NCBI GenBank assembly: GCA_945862465.1
Contig: CAMAYO010000007.1
Span: forward strand, 1-54,551
From: Pseudorhodobacter antarcticus
GTDB lineage: Bacteria > Pseudomonadota > Alphaproteobacteria > Rhodobacterales > Rhodobacteraceae
DNA length: 54,551 bases
Reading direction: 5' to 3'
Below the pieces are notes generated by a model. That model was given only the letters and a program-made list of their open reading frames with translations, made no database searches and had not been told where the DNA came from. Position numbers and translations under genes: made by a program. Positions within the stretch are counted from its first letter, which is position 1, and every line of letters starts with the position of its first letter. Shown here in pieces: positions 33,923 to 41,262 of this stretch.

Positions 33923-34338
33923 GCGGCCCTCAGATAGCTGTGCAGTTTTGCCTTTATCGCCTCTGGCCAGGGCTGCGGTGCAATGGCCCCGTCAGCCTCT
34001 GCCACCCAAACGAGCGTGATCGTCACCACCAAGCGCACCTGCCCGCCGCAAGCCCCCACAATCTCGAACGTCACCGAGGTGGCGCCAAGGCGCAGCACTT
34101 CCAGCGTCACCTCCAGCACATCACCCAAGCGCGACGGCGCGCGGAAATCGGTTTCCAGCCGCACCGTGGGCACGCCAGATTGTTGCCTCATCATCTCGCC
34201 ATAAGACACCCCCACCGCCTCGCGAAAGAAATTCTCGCAGACATGGTTGGTCATCTCGAAATAGCGCGGGTAAAAGACGATCCCAGCGGGGTCGCAATGG
34301 TTGAATTCAATCGGGTAAAGGCGGCGGTAGAGCATCAC
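33919..34338 (-). CDS. Acyl-CoA thioesterase, hot-dog fold (4-hydroxybenzoyl-CoA thioesterase family)
   Basis: The 139-residue protein has the hallmark FNHCDPAGIVFYPRYFEM of the 4HBT family; the Asp in HCDPAGIVF is the usual catalytic residue. The central helix carries NHVCENFFREAVGVSY, and the sheet ends with VRLVVTITLVWV. It hydrolyses an aromatic or aliphatic acyl-CoA thioester in the cytoplasm. Its stop overlaps the enolase-superfamily start by 4 bp, so both act in one pathway, most likely breakdown of a carboxylic or aromatic acid. It is divergent from the PLP enzyme at 34417. Confidence 0.88.
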   Translation of the reverse strand: MMLYRRLYPIEFNHCDPAGIVFYPRYFEMTNHVCENFFREAVGVSYGEMMRQQSGVPTVRLETDFRAPSRLGDVLEVTLEVLRLGATSVTFEIVGACGGQVRLVVTITLVWVAEADGAIAPQPWPEAIKAKLHSYLRAA

Positions 34339-34416
34339 GATATCCTTTCAAACTCAAAACAAAGCGGGTAAGACCCAGATACCATGTCCCAAGGGCTAGG
34401 CAAACAGGGGGAAGTC

Positions 34417-35538
34417 ATGTCGGGCGAAAGCTATTTTCTCTATCATTCCATCGGCCAATACCCTGGCAAGGCCCGCGATTTGGCGGGTGCTATGGCTGAG
34501 TTTGCTCTGTCATGGGGCACGGCGGATGATGGGCAATGGGCTTACGCTTTGGGCAAACGGCAGGCGTTTATTGACCGTTGGCGGGCGATTATCAACGCGC
34601 CGGAAGGGTCGACCACGACCTTTGAAAGCGTCACGCAGGCCTTTCACGCGCTTCTGACCTCTTTGCCTGCCGGGCATCTCAAGGGGCGCAAAGTGCTGGT
34701 GGGGGCGGATTGCTTCCCCTCGAACCACTTTTTGCTGCAAAGCTTGGCCGAAAGCTGTGGCTTTACGCTGAAAACCGTGGCGCTGCGCCAAGGGGCGGCC
34801 CATGTCGAAGATGAGGATTTCCTGAACGATTGGACGCCTGATGTCGGCCTGGCGCTGCTGACATGGGTGTCTTCCACAACCTCGCACCGCATCAATCTGC
34901 CCCAGATGGTCGCACATGGCCGTCGGATGGGCAGCTTGATCGGGGTGGATATCACCCAAGCGGCGGGGCTTTTGCCCTTTGACGTGAACGCGCCTGAAAT
35001 TGATTTCGCCGTCTCCACCTCGCTTAAATGGATGTGCGGCACGCCGGGGGCGGGGGTTTTGTATCTGTCGCCCCGATTGATCCCGCATTGCCAACCGGAA
35101 TTGCGCGGGTGGTTCAGCCAAGACAACCCGTTCAACTGGGACATCACCCGCTTTGCTTTTGCCCCCGACATTCGCCGCTTTGACAATGGCACGCCGGGGG
35201 TGATGGCCGCGCTGGCTTCCTTGCCCGCGCTTGATTGGCACGCAGCCCAAGATCAAGCGCACATCTTGGCCCATAACCGCAAGCTGACCGCGCGCCTGAT
35301 CGACGGCGCTGATGACCTTGGTCTGCCCCTGCTTACCCCGCGCCCCGAAACCAAGCGCGGCGGGTCGATCATGGTGCGCCTGCCCGATGCGCTGCCCGCA
35401 CCGCAGGTTGTAGCCACCCTGCGCGGACAAGGGATCACGACTGATGCGCGCAGCCAAACCCTGCGCCTGTCGCCGGGGATCTTGACCACCGATGCCGGAA
35501 CTGACCGTTTGATCGTGGCGTTGAAAGCACTTCTCTAA
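34417..35538 (+). CDS. PLP-dependent class V aminotransferase/kynureninase-like enzyme
   Basis: The 373-residue fold-type I enzyme has the cofactor Lys at K204 in STSLKWMCGTPGAG and the PLP-pairing Asp D178 in GVDITQAAG. Class V members include kynureninase, isopenicillin N epimerase and cysteine desulfurase; the SxKW-CGTPGAG and LLTWVSSTTSHRINLPQM parts are closest to kynureninase and relatives. I chose the second Met at 34417, preceded by CAGGGGGAAG, over the ATG at 34384 without a ribosome site. It is divergent from the thioesterase, which suggests a shared pathway around an aromatic amino acid or acid, but this is inference. Confidence 0.82.
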   Translation: MSGESYFLYHSIGQYPGKARDLAGAMAEFALSWGTADDGQWAYALGKRQAFIDRWRAIINAPEGSTTTFESVTQAFHALLTSLPAGHLKGRKVLVGADCFPSNHFLLQSLAESCGFTLKTVALRQGAAHVEDEDFLNDWTPDVGLALLTWVSSTTSHRINLPQMVAHGRRMGSLIGVDITQAAGLLPFDVNAPEIDFAVSTSLKWMCGTPGAGVLYLSPRLIPHCQPELRGWFSQDNPFNWDITRFAFAPDIRRFDNGTPGVMAALASLPALDWHAAQDQAHILAHNRKLTARLIDGADDLGLPLLTPRPETKRGGSIMVRLPDALPAPQVVATLRGQGITTDARSQTLRLSPGILTTDAGTDRLIVALKALL

Positions 35539-35548
35539 CCTCTTGCCC

Positions 35549-35575
35549 TTTGCCCAAATACTCTCGCCGAAGGCT
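35549..35575 (+). repeat. Dispersed intergenic repeat, diverged copy D
   Basis: CTTTGCCCAAATACTCTCGCCGAAGG resembles the end of the 16183 element (GCCCAAATAT) followed by a CGCCGAAGG tail. It lies between the PLP enzyme and moaB, which converge. Confidence 0.45.
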
Positions 35576-35593
35576 CTTGGTCAGCCCAAGGCG

Positions 35594-36136
35594 CTACTTG
35601 CGGCGTTTGTGCTCTTCCAGTCGGGGCATGATTTCGACAAAGTTGCAGGGCCTGTGGCGATAGTCGAGCTGCGCTTTTAGGATCTCATCCCAAGCATCGC
35701 GGCAGGCACCGGGTGATCCAGGCAGCGCGAACAGGTATTTGCCACCCGCAACACCCCCCGTGGCGCGCGATTGCACCGCCGATGTGCCGATCTTTTGCAT
35801 CGAAACGATGGTGAAGATCGTGCCGAACGCCTCGATCTCTTTTTCATACACATCGCGGTGCGCTTCTACCGTTACGTCACGGCCCGTAAGGCCGGTGCCA
35901 CCGGTGGACAAGATCACATCGATCACTGGGTCCGCGATCCATTGGCGCAGGCGGGCTGCAATGGTGGCGCGGTCGTCTTGCACAATGGCGCGTGCGGCCA
36001 GCAGGTGTCCGGCATCGGTCAAACGGTCGACCAAAGTGTCGCCGGATTTATCCTCGGCCAAGGTGCGGGTATCAGACACGGTCAGCACGGCGATGCGCAC
36101 GGGGATGAAGTCTTTTGTCTCATCAATGCGGGACAT
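35594..36136 (-). CDS. moaB: Molybdenum cofactor biosynthesis protein MoaB
   Basis: MoaB/MogA adenylylates molybdopterin before molybdenum insertion. The 180-residue protein has VRIAVLTVSDTRTLAEDKSGDTL, the active-site LSTGGTGLTGRDVTVEA and the LPGSPGACRDAWDEIL segment, all family hallmarks. It is usually trimeric and cytoplasmic. It follows the uracil-DNA glycosylase gene with a 3-bp gap, so the two are co-transcribed on the minus strand. Confidence 0.95.
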   Translation of the reverse strand: MSRIDETKDFIPVRIAVLTVSDTRTLAEDKSGDTLVDRLTDAGHLLAARAIVQDDRATIAARLRQWIADPVIDVILSTGGTGLTGRDVTVEAHRDVYEKEIEAFGTIFTIVSMQKIGTSAVQSRATGGVAGGKYLFALPGSPGACRDAWDEILKAQLDYRHRPCNFVEIMPRLEEHKRRK

Positions 36137-36139
36137 GGG

Positions 36140-36958
36140 TTAGCTCCTCGCCGCTTGTAGGCGGGCTTTAAGGGATAGCAGATCGGCCCAAGCCTCGCGT
36201 TTCGCGGCTGGGGTGCGCAAAAGGTAGGCCGGATGGGTCATGGGCAACACGGGACGGTTGAGCGCCTGTGCCCAAGTGCCGCGCAAGCGCAGGATGCCCT
36301 TTTCGCCCAGCAGCGCCATGCAGGGCGTGTTGCCCAAGGCCACGATGATATCGGGGTTTGCAAGCTCAATATGCCGCTCGACAAATGGGCGCATCATGGC
36401 GATTTCCTCGGGCGAGGGGTCGCGGCTTTGCGGCGGCCGCCATGGCAGAACGTTGGTTATGTAAAGCGCAGTGGCAGGATCAGCCGAATGCCGCGACAGG
36501 CCAATGGCGTCGAACATCCGGTCCAGCAACTGCCCCGCTTGGCCCACAAAGGGCAGACCCTCTTGATCTTCCTCACGCCCCGGCGCTTCGCCTAAGATCA
36601 GCACACGGGCTGTGGGGTTGCCATCGGCAAAGACGGTGGAGCGCGCGCCTTTTTTCAGATCACAATGATCAAAGGCGGCGATGGCCTCGCGCAGGGCCGC
36701 CAAGCTGCCAGCCTCGTCCGCGGCTTTTTGCGCCACGGCCACCGCATCCACCTGCAGCACTTGGGCTGCGGCCTCGGGCGCTGGCTTTGACCGCGCAGGG
36801 CTGTCAACAACGGGCCGTTCCAAGCGCTCCGGCAGATCGTAGCGGTTGACAGGGTCGTCTTGCACCCAATCTGAAACGCCCATCTCCACCTGCCAATCAA
36901 AAGCGGCAAGGGCGGATTGCCAGTTTTCCGGCTCAAGGATCGGCGGTGTGATTCCCAT
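36140..36958 (-). CDS. Uracil-DNA glycosylase, family 4-like, lacking expected Fe-S cysteines
   Basis: The enzyme removes uracil arising from cytosine deamination. The 272-residue protein has a variable, partly low-complexity N-terminus (1-90), then GEAPGREEDQEGLPFVGQAGQLLD (from 123) and MTHPAYLLR (240-248), the two motifs of family 4/5 glycosylases. Family 4 enzymes carry a 4Fe-4S cluster on four cysteines. Here only C99 (FDHCDL) remains; the partner three residues earlier is F96, the middle site reads ITNVLPWRPP (no Lys-Cys), and the later one is AMMRPF. A cluster is therefore unlikely. It precedes moaB by 3 bp. Confidence 0.88.
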   Translation of the reverse strand: MGITPPILEPENWQSALAAFDWQVEMGVSDWVQDDPVNRYDLPERLERPVVDSPARSKPAPEAAAQVLQVDAVAVAQKAADEAGSLAALREAIAAFDHCDLKKGARSTVFADGNPTARVLILGEAPGREEDQEGLPFVGQAGQLLDRMFDAIGLSRHSADPATALYITNVLPWRPPQSRDPSPEEIAMMRPFVERHIELANPDIIVALGNTPCMALLGEKGILRLRGTWAQALNRPVLPMTHPAYLLRTPAAKREAWADLLSLKARLQAARS

Positions 36959-37029
36959 GCGTGTAGGCTAGGCGCTTGGGGCGGGTAGAACAACCTGACT
37001 TTGCGCGCCAAAGCGGGGGTCGGCTCCCG

Positions 37030-37052
37030 CAGTATTTGCGCCAAGATGAAGG
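37030..37052 (-). repeat. Dispersed intergenic repeat, diverged copy E
   Basis: On the minus strand CTTCATCTTGGCGCAAATAC resembles the 16183 element (TTTCATACGTGCCCAAATAT) with several changes. It lies in the 171-bp gap between the glycosylase and the Ntn hydrolase gene. The rest of that gap shows no gene. Confidence 0.4.
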
Positions 37053-37129
37053 GGCGGGGTTTCGCGGATTGGTCCTTTGGCGCTATCGTGGGCCGCATCA
37101 CGATGCCGCTTTGGGAAGGAACGCCGAAA

Positions 37130-38197
37130 ATGACCACGATTGCGTGTTTTGGAACTGGGCTCCAGCGGGGCCTTGCCCATGGCGAAGGCGCGCGGGCGAA
37201 AGTGCGCGCCGCCCTTGCGCGGTGGGAGGAGGCCACTTTGGGCGGTTTGCCCAACGCGCCCAGCATGCAGGACTATGCAGCGGGTTTTCTGGCCAGCACT
37301 GGCTTGTGGGACACGGCCCAACGCTTGACCCCCGACTTGGCCGACGAAGTGCGCGGGATTGCCCATGGCGCGGGCCTGCCCGAAGCCCTGGTGGCGGCCT
37401 ATAACCTGATGGACGAGCAGTGGTGGTATGATTTTGACGCCAGTGATGCGGCGCCTAAGGCCGAACCCGGCTGCAGTTTGATGGCGCTGCAAGGCGCGAG
37501 TCACACTGTGATCGCGCAGAACATGGACTTGCCGGAATTCATGGACGGATCGCAGGTCATCTTGCACTTGGGCGGGCCGAACCTGCCCGAGACGTTGCTG
37601 TTAAGTGCGGCGGGGTTGATTGGGTTGACAGGGATGAACCGTGACGGGGTGGCGATTTGTGTCAACACCCTTTTGATGCTGCGCCATCAACCGCGCGCTT
37701 TGCCTGTGGCCTTTATGCTGCGCCGCGCCTTGGCGGAACGCTCGGCCGAAGGCGCACTGGGCGTTCTGCGCGCTTTGCCCCATGCCAGCGGCCAGCATTA
37801 TGCCGTGGCCGATCGGGCGGGGGTGACGGGGTTGGAATGTTCGGCCCTTGGGGCGTCCGTTAGCTTTCAAGGGCAGGGCCGCTTGCTGCACACCAACCAT
37901 CCGCTTTCCAGCACCGACACCGACAGCCGCGCCATGGAGATGCTGACAGCGCGGGGGCGGGTTGCGGATTCCACCAAGCGTTTGGCGCATATGGAAGCGC
38001 TGAACCCACAAGGGGCCGAGGGGGTCAAGGCCATGCTGACCGATCCCGCAACACCGCTGTGCATGGTGGCCGACAGCGCCAGCCGCAGCCAAACCTTTGG
38101 TTCGGTTCTGTTCCAACTGGGTGACACCCCGCAAGGCCAAATCCGCCTTGGCCTGCCCCACCGTGATGCATGGCAGACCTTGGCTTTTACCGCCTAA
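37130..38197 (+). CDS. Acyl-CoA:6-aminopenicillanate acyltransferase-like Ntn hydrolase (peptidase C45)
   Basis: The 355-residue protein resembles the C45 family, which matures by self-cleavage before an N-terminal Cys. The nucleophile is probably C115 in AEPGCSLMAL; cleavage there would give an alpha part of 114 residues and a beta part of about 241. Supporting motifs are VIAQNMDLPEF (115+16), GLIGLTGMNRDGVAICVN and LLHTNHPLS. Bacterial members without penicillin synthesis are amidases of unknown substrate. I chose the ATG at 37130, after GGAAGGA; an upstream ATG at 37103 has no ribosome site. No other pathway gene lies next to it. Confidence 0.85.
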   Translation: MTTIACFGTGLQRGLAHGEGARAKVRAALARWEEATLGGLPNAPSMQDYAAGFLASTGLWDTAQRLTPDLADEVRGIAHGAGLPEALVAAYNLMDEQWWYDFDASDAAPKAEPGCSLMALQGASHTVIAQNMDLPEFMDGSQVILHLGGPNLPETLLLSAAGLIGLTGMNRDGVAICVNTLLMLRHQPRALPVAFMLRRALAERSAEGALGVLRALPHASGQHYAVADRAGVTGLECSALGASVSFQGQGRLLHTNHPLSSTDTDSRAMEMLTARGRVADSTKRLAHMEALNPQGAEGVKAMLTDPATPLCMVADSASRSQTFGSVLFQLGDTPQGQIRLGLPHRDAWQTLAFTA

Positions 38198-38251
38198 CCT
38201 TGCCCCTTGCGCCCTTGTTTGGCATAAGCCGTCCAACCTTAGGAGAGCACC

Positions 38252-39214
38252 ATGACCTTGCGCGCCCGCCATCTGCTTGGGATCGAGCAGCTTTCCCCCC
38301 AAGAAATCACCGAAATCTTGGATCTGGCCGACCGCTATGTTGATCTAAACCGGCGCACGGTGAAATCGTCCGACGTTCTGGCGGGGCTGACACAGATCAA
38401 TATGTTCTTTGAAAACTCCACCCGCACGCAGGCCAGTTTTGAGCTGGCCGGTAAACGCTTGGGGGCCGATGTGATGAATATGTCGGTCGCGCAATCGAGC
38501 GTGAAAAAGGGCGAGACGCTGATTGACACAGCACTCACCTTGAATGCGATGCGACCGGATTTGCTGGTGGTGCGGCACCCGTCTTCGGGGGCGGTGAACC
38601 TGCTTGCGTCCAAGGTCAACTGTGCGGTGTTGAACGCAGGCGACGGGCGGCACGAACACCCGACACAGGCGCTGCTGGACGCGCTGACGATCCGCCGCGC
38701 CAAGGGCCGCATCCAGCGCCTGACAGTGGCGATTTGTGGCGACATCGCCCATTCGCGGGTGGCGCGTTCCAACCTGATCTTGCTGGGCAAGATGGAGAAC
38801 CGTCTGCGGCTGATCGCTCCGCCCACGCTGATGCCGCCCGGTGTGCAAGATTTTGGCTGCGAGTTGTATGACGACATGAAAAAGGGGCTGGAAGGCGCGG
38901 ATGTGGTGATGATGCTGCGCCTTCAGAAAGAACGCATGGATGGCGGCTTTATCCCCAGCGAGCGGGAATATTACCACCGCTATGGGCTGGACGCGGAAAA
39001 GCTGTCTTATGCCAAGCCCGACGCCATCGTGATGCACCCCGGCCCGATGAACCGTGGCGTGGAAATTGATGGCGAGATCGCCGATGACATCAACCGATCC
39101 GTCATTCAAGAACAGGTCGAAATGGGCGTTGCCGTTCGCATGGCCTGCATGGACCTTTTGGCGCGCAATTTGCGTGCGGAACGGGGCCGTGCGGCGGTGG
39201 GGGTGATGGCGTGA
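38252..39214 (+). CDS. pyrB: Aspartate carbamoyltransferase catalytic subunit PyrB
   Basis: PyrB joins carbamoyl phosphate to aspartate in pyrimidine synthesis. The 320-residue protein has the carbamoyl-phosphate loop [12 protein letters not shown] (STRT at 56-59), [20 protein letters not shown] and [11 protein letters not shown]. The ATG at 38252 is preceded by TTAGGAGAGC. Its stop overlaps the GTG of a small membrane-protein gene by 4 bp (GTGA), which in turn overlaps the pyrC-like gene by one base, so the three are translationally coupled. There is no pyrI. This fits the class of ATCases that associate with a dihydroorotase-like subunit. Confidence 0.96.
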   Translation: MTLRARHLLGIEQLSPQEITEILDLADRYVDLNRRTVKSSDVLAGLTQINMFFENSTRTQASFELAGKRLGADVMNMSVAQSSVKKGETLIDTALTLNAMRPDLLVVRHPSSGAVNLLASKVNCAVLNAGDGRHEHPTQALLDALTIRRAKGRIQRLTVAICGDIAHSRVARSNLILLGKMENRLRLIAPPTLMPPGVQDFGCELYDDMKKGLEGADVVMMLRLQKERMDGGFIPSEREYYHRYGLDAEKLSYAKPDAIVMHPGPMNRGVEIDGEIADDINRSVIQEQVEMGVAVRMACMDLLARNLRAERGRAAVGVMA

Positions 39215-39315
39215 AAAAACCGATGTCGGATGCGCGGATCGGCGGCATGGTCGCCACGGTTGTGCTGCTGGTGCTGTTTGTGCTGGTGGCATGGATGATT
39301 TGGGGGGGTAATTGA
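39211..39315 (+). CDS. Small single-helix membrane protein between pyrB and pyrC
   Basis: A 34-residue frame runs from GTG (39211) to TGA (39313-39315). The product starts [15 protein letters not shown] and continues as one strong hydrophobic helix of Val and Leu ([16 protein letters not shown]), ending GGN. The basic N-terminus predicts the inside-N orientation. The GTG overlaps the pyrB stop by 4 bp and the TGA overlaps the pyrC ATG by one base (TGATG), the tightest coupling possible, which argues that it is translated. It might anchor the carbamoyltransferase complex at the membrane or be a small regulator. I do not recognise a family. Confidence 0.75.
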   Translation: MKKPMSDARIGGMVATVVLLVLFVLVAWMIWGGN

Positions 39316-40601
39316 TGCCGCAAGAGACGATGACCGCGCCCCTGCACCTGACCAACGCACGATTGATCGACCCAGAGGCTGGGACAGATGCTTTGGGTTC
39401 GCTCACCGTCAAAGACGGTGTGATCGTTGCGCGGAATGGGGCTGCTCCTAAAGGGGGCGAAGCCATTGATTGTGCGGGCCTGTGCTTGGCCCCCGGCATT
39501 ATTGACTGGGGCGTCAAGATTGGCGAACCCGGAGAGCGGCACCGCGAATCCTTTCGTTCGGCGGGGCAAGCGGCGGCGGCGGGTGGCGTTACGACCATCA
39601 TCGCGCGGCCCGATACCCAGCCTGCGATTGACACGCCTGAAACGCTGGAATTTGTGACCCGCCGCGCCGTGGAATCTGTGGTGCGCATTCGCCATATGGC
39701 CGCGCTGACCAAGGGGCGTGCGGGGCAAGAGATGACCGAAATAGGCTTTCTGCTTGATGCGGGGGCTGTGGCCTTTAGCGATGTGTTCAGCGTTTCCACC
39801 AACACCAAGGCCCTTGCGCGCGCCTTTACCTATGCGCGGTCCTTGGGTGCTTTGGTGGTTGGGCATCCGCAGGAACCCGGCCTATCGGCAGGGGCCGCTG
39901 CGACCAATTCCAAATTCGCCAGCCTGCGCGGCTTGCCCGGCGTGCACCCGATGGCCGAGCGCTTGGGGCTGGACCGTGACCTTGGCTTAGTGGAAATGAC
40001 CGGCGTGCGCTATCACGCCGACCAGATCACCACAGCGGGGGCGCTGCCCTCGATCCAGCGGGCGAAAGAGCGGGGATTAGATGTGACAGCCGGGGTGTCT
40101 ATTCACCACCTGACGTTGAACGACTTCGATGTGGGCGATTACCGCACGTTCTTTAAGCTGACCCCGCCTTTGCGGTCGGAAGACGACCGCTTGGCGATGG
40201 TGCAAGCGCTGGCGGAAGGGGTGATTGATGTCGTGGCCTCCTTCCACACGCCTGCGGATGAGGAATCCAAACGCTTGCCGTTTGAAGAGGCGGCCTCGGG
40301 CGCTGTTGGCCTGCAAACCCTGCTGCCCGCCGCATTGCGCTTGGTGCATTCGGGCGACCTTGACCTGCCGAGTTTGTGGCGGGCTTTGTCGCTGAACCCT
40401 GCCAAACGATTGGGCCTGCCGCAGGGACGATTGGCCGAAGGCGCGCCCGCTGATCTGGTGCTGTTTGACCCCGACGCGCCCTTTGTGCTGGACCGCTTCA
40501 AGCTGGCCTCAAAATCCAAAAACACGCCATTTGACGGGATGCGGATGGAGGGTAAGGTTCACGCCACTTGGGTGGCGGGCGTTCAGGTGCATAAAGGCTA
40601 G
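39315..40601 (+). CDS. pyrC: Dihydroorotase homologue, probably inactive (PyrC'/PyrX-like)
   Basis: The 428-residue protein has the amidohydrolase fold of dihydroorotases but lacks key catalytic residues. The metal-binding PG-x-ID-x-HVH-x-R-EPG reads PGIIDWGVKIGEPG at 60-73, so H66, H68 and R70 are Gly, Lys and Gly. The catalytic ATDHAPH segment reads ASFHTPA, losing the Asp. The HPQEP and IHHLTLND parts are kept. Non-catalytic homologues pair with PyrB in pseudomonads to stabilise the ATCase, so a structural role in the pyrB complex is likely. An active dihydroorotase must be elsewhere in the genome. It starts one base inside the small gene and precedes plsY by 3 bp. Confidence 0.85.
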   Translation: MPQETMTAPLHLTNARLIDPEAGTDALGSLTVKDGVIVARNGAAPKGGEAIDCAGLCLAPGIIDWGVKIGEPGERHRESFRSAGQAAAAGGVTTIIARPDTQPAIDTPETLEFVTRRAVESVVRIRHMAALTKGRAGQEMTEIGFLLDAGAVAFSDVFSVSTNTKALARAFTYARSLGALVVGHPQEPGLSAGAAATNSKFASLRGLPGVHPMAERLGLDRDLGLVEMTGVRYHADQITTAGALPSIQRAKERGLDVTAGVSIHHLTLNDFDVGDYRTFFKLTPPLRSEDDRLAMVQALAEGVIDVVASFHTPADEESKRLPFEEAASGAVGLQTLLPAALRLVHSGDLDLPSLWRALSLNPAKRLGLPQGRLAEGAPADLVLFDPDAPFVLDRFKLASKSKNTPFDGMRMEGKVHATWVAGVQVHKG

Positions 40602-40604
40602 GCC

Positions 40605-41213
40605 ATGCCAATGATGGAAACTTCTGCTGCAATTTTGGCGCTGGTGGCTGTGGGGGCCTATCTGCTGGGATCGGTGCCCTTTGGCATCGTGATCACGCGA
40701 GCCTTGGGCTTGGGCGATTTGCGCAAGATCGGGTCGGGCAATATCGGGGCCACCAATGTGCTGCGCACAGGCAATAAGGGGGCTGCTTTGGCCACCTTGT
40801 TGCTGGATGCGGGTAAGGGCGGGATTGCGGTGGCTTTGGCGCGTTTGGTGGGCGGGGCGGATGCGGCGCTGCTGGCGGCTTTGGCCAGCTTTCTGGGCCA
40901 TCTGTTCCCCGTCTGGCTGGGCTTTAAGGGCGGCAAAGGGGTAGCGACCTATCTGGGCACGTTGCTGGTGCTGGATTGGCGCTTGGGCCTTGCCACTTGT
41001 GCCACTTGGGCCGTGACGGCGGGGGTGACGCGGATATCCTCGCTTTCAGGTTTGGTGGCGGTGGCTTTGACCAACCTGTGGGTTGTGGTGCTGCAAGACA
41101 GCGCGATGCTGGCGCTAAGTTTGGCGTTGAGTATGCTGATCTATTGGAAGCACTGGCCCAATATTCAGCGCATTGCGGCGGGGACTGAACCGAGGATTGG
41201 CGCTAAGGAATAG
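40605..41213 (+). CDS. plsY: Glycerol-3-phosphate acyltransferase PlsY
   Basis: PlsY transfers the acyl group of acyl phosphate to glycerol 3-phosphate, the first step of phospholipid synthesis. The 202-residue protein has about five helices and all three active-site loops: GSVPFGIVITR, KIGSGNIGATNVLRTG and HLFPVWLGFKGGKGVAT. The ATG at 40605 begins three bases after the pyrC stop, so it ends the pyrB operon. I cannot see a ribosome site other than the TAAAGG near the end of pyrC. A strong hairpin follows at its stop codon. Confidence 0.94.
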   Translation: MPMMETSAAILALVAVGAYLLGSVPFGIVITRALGLGDLRKIGSGNIGATNVLRTGNKGAALATLLLDAGKGGIAVALARLVGGADAALLAALASFLGHLFPVWLGFKGGKGVATYLGTLLVLDWRLGLATCATWAVTAGVTRISSLSGLVAVALTNLWVVVLQDSAMLALSLALSMLIYWKHWPNIQRIAAGTEPRIGAKE

Positions 41214-41244
41214 GCTTTTGCGGCGAGGCTTGCTGCAAAAGCCT
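41212..41244. terminator. Convergent hairpin between plsY and gshA
   Basis: AGGCTTTTGC (41212-41221) pairs perfectly with GCAAAAGCCT (41235-41244) over a 13-base loop. The left arm starts inside the plsY stop codon. Only short T or A runs flank it, so it could act as a bidirectional terminator or a stabilising hairpin between two converging genes. Confidence 0.5.
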
Positions 41245-41262
41245 ATTTGCTCAAAGCGCAAC

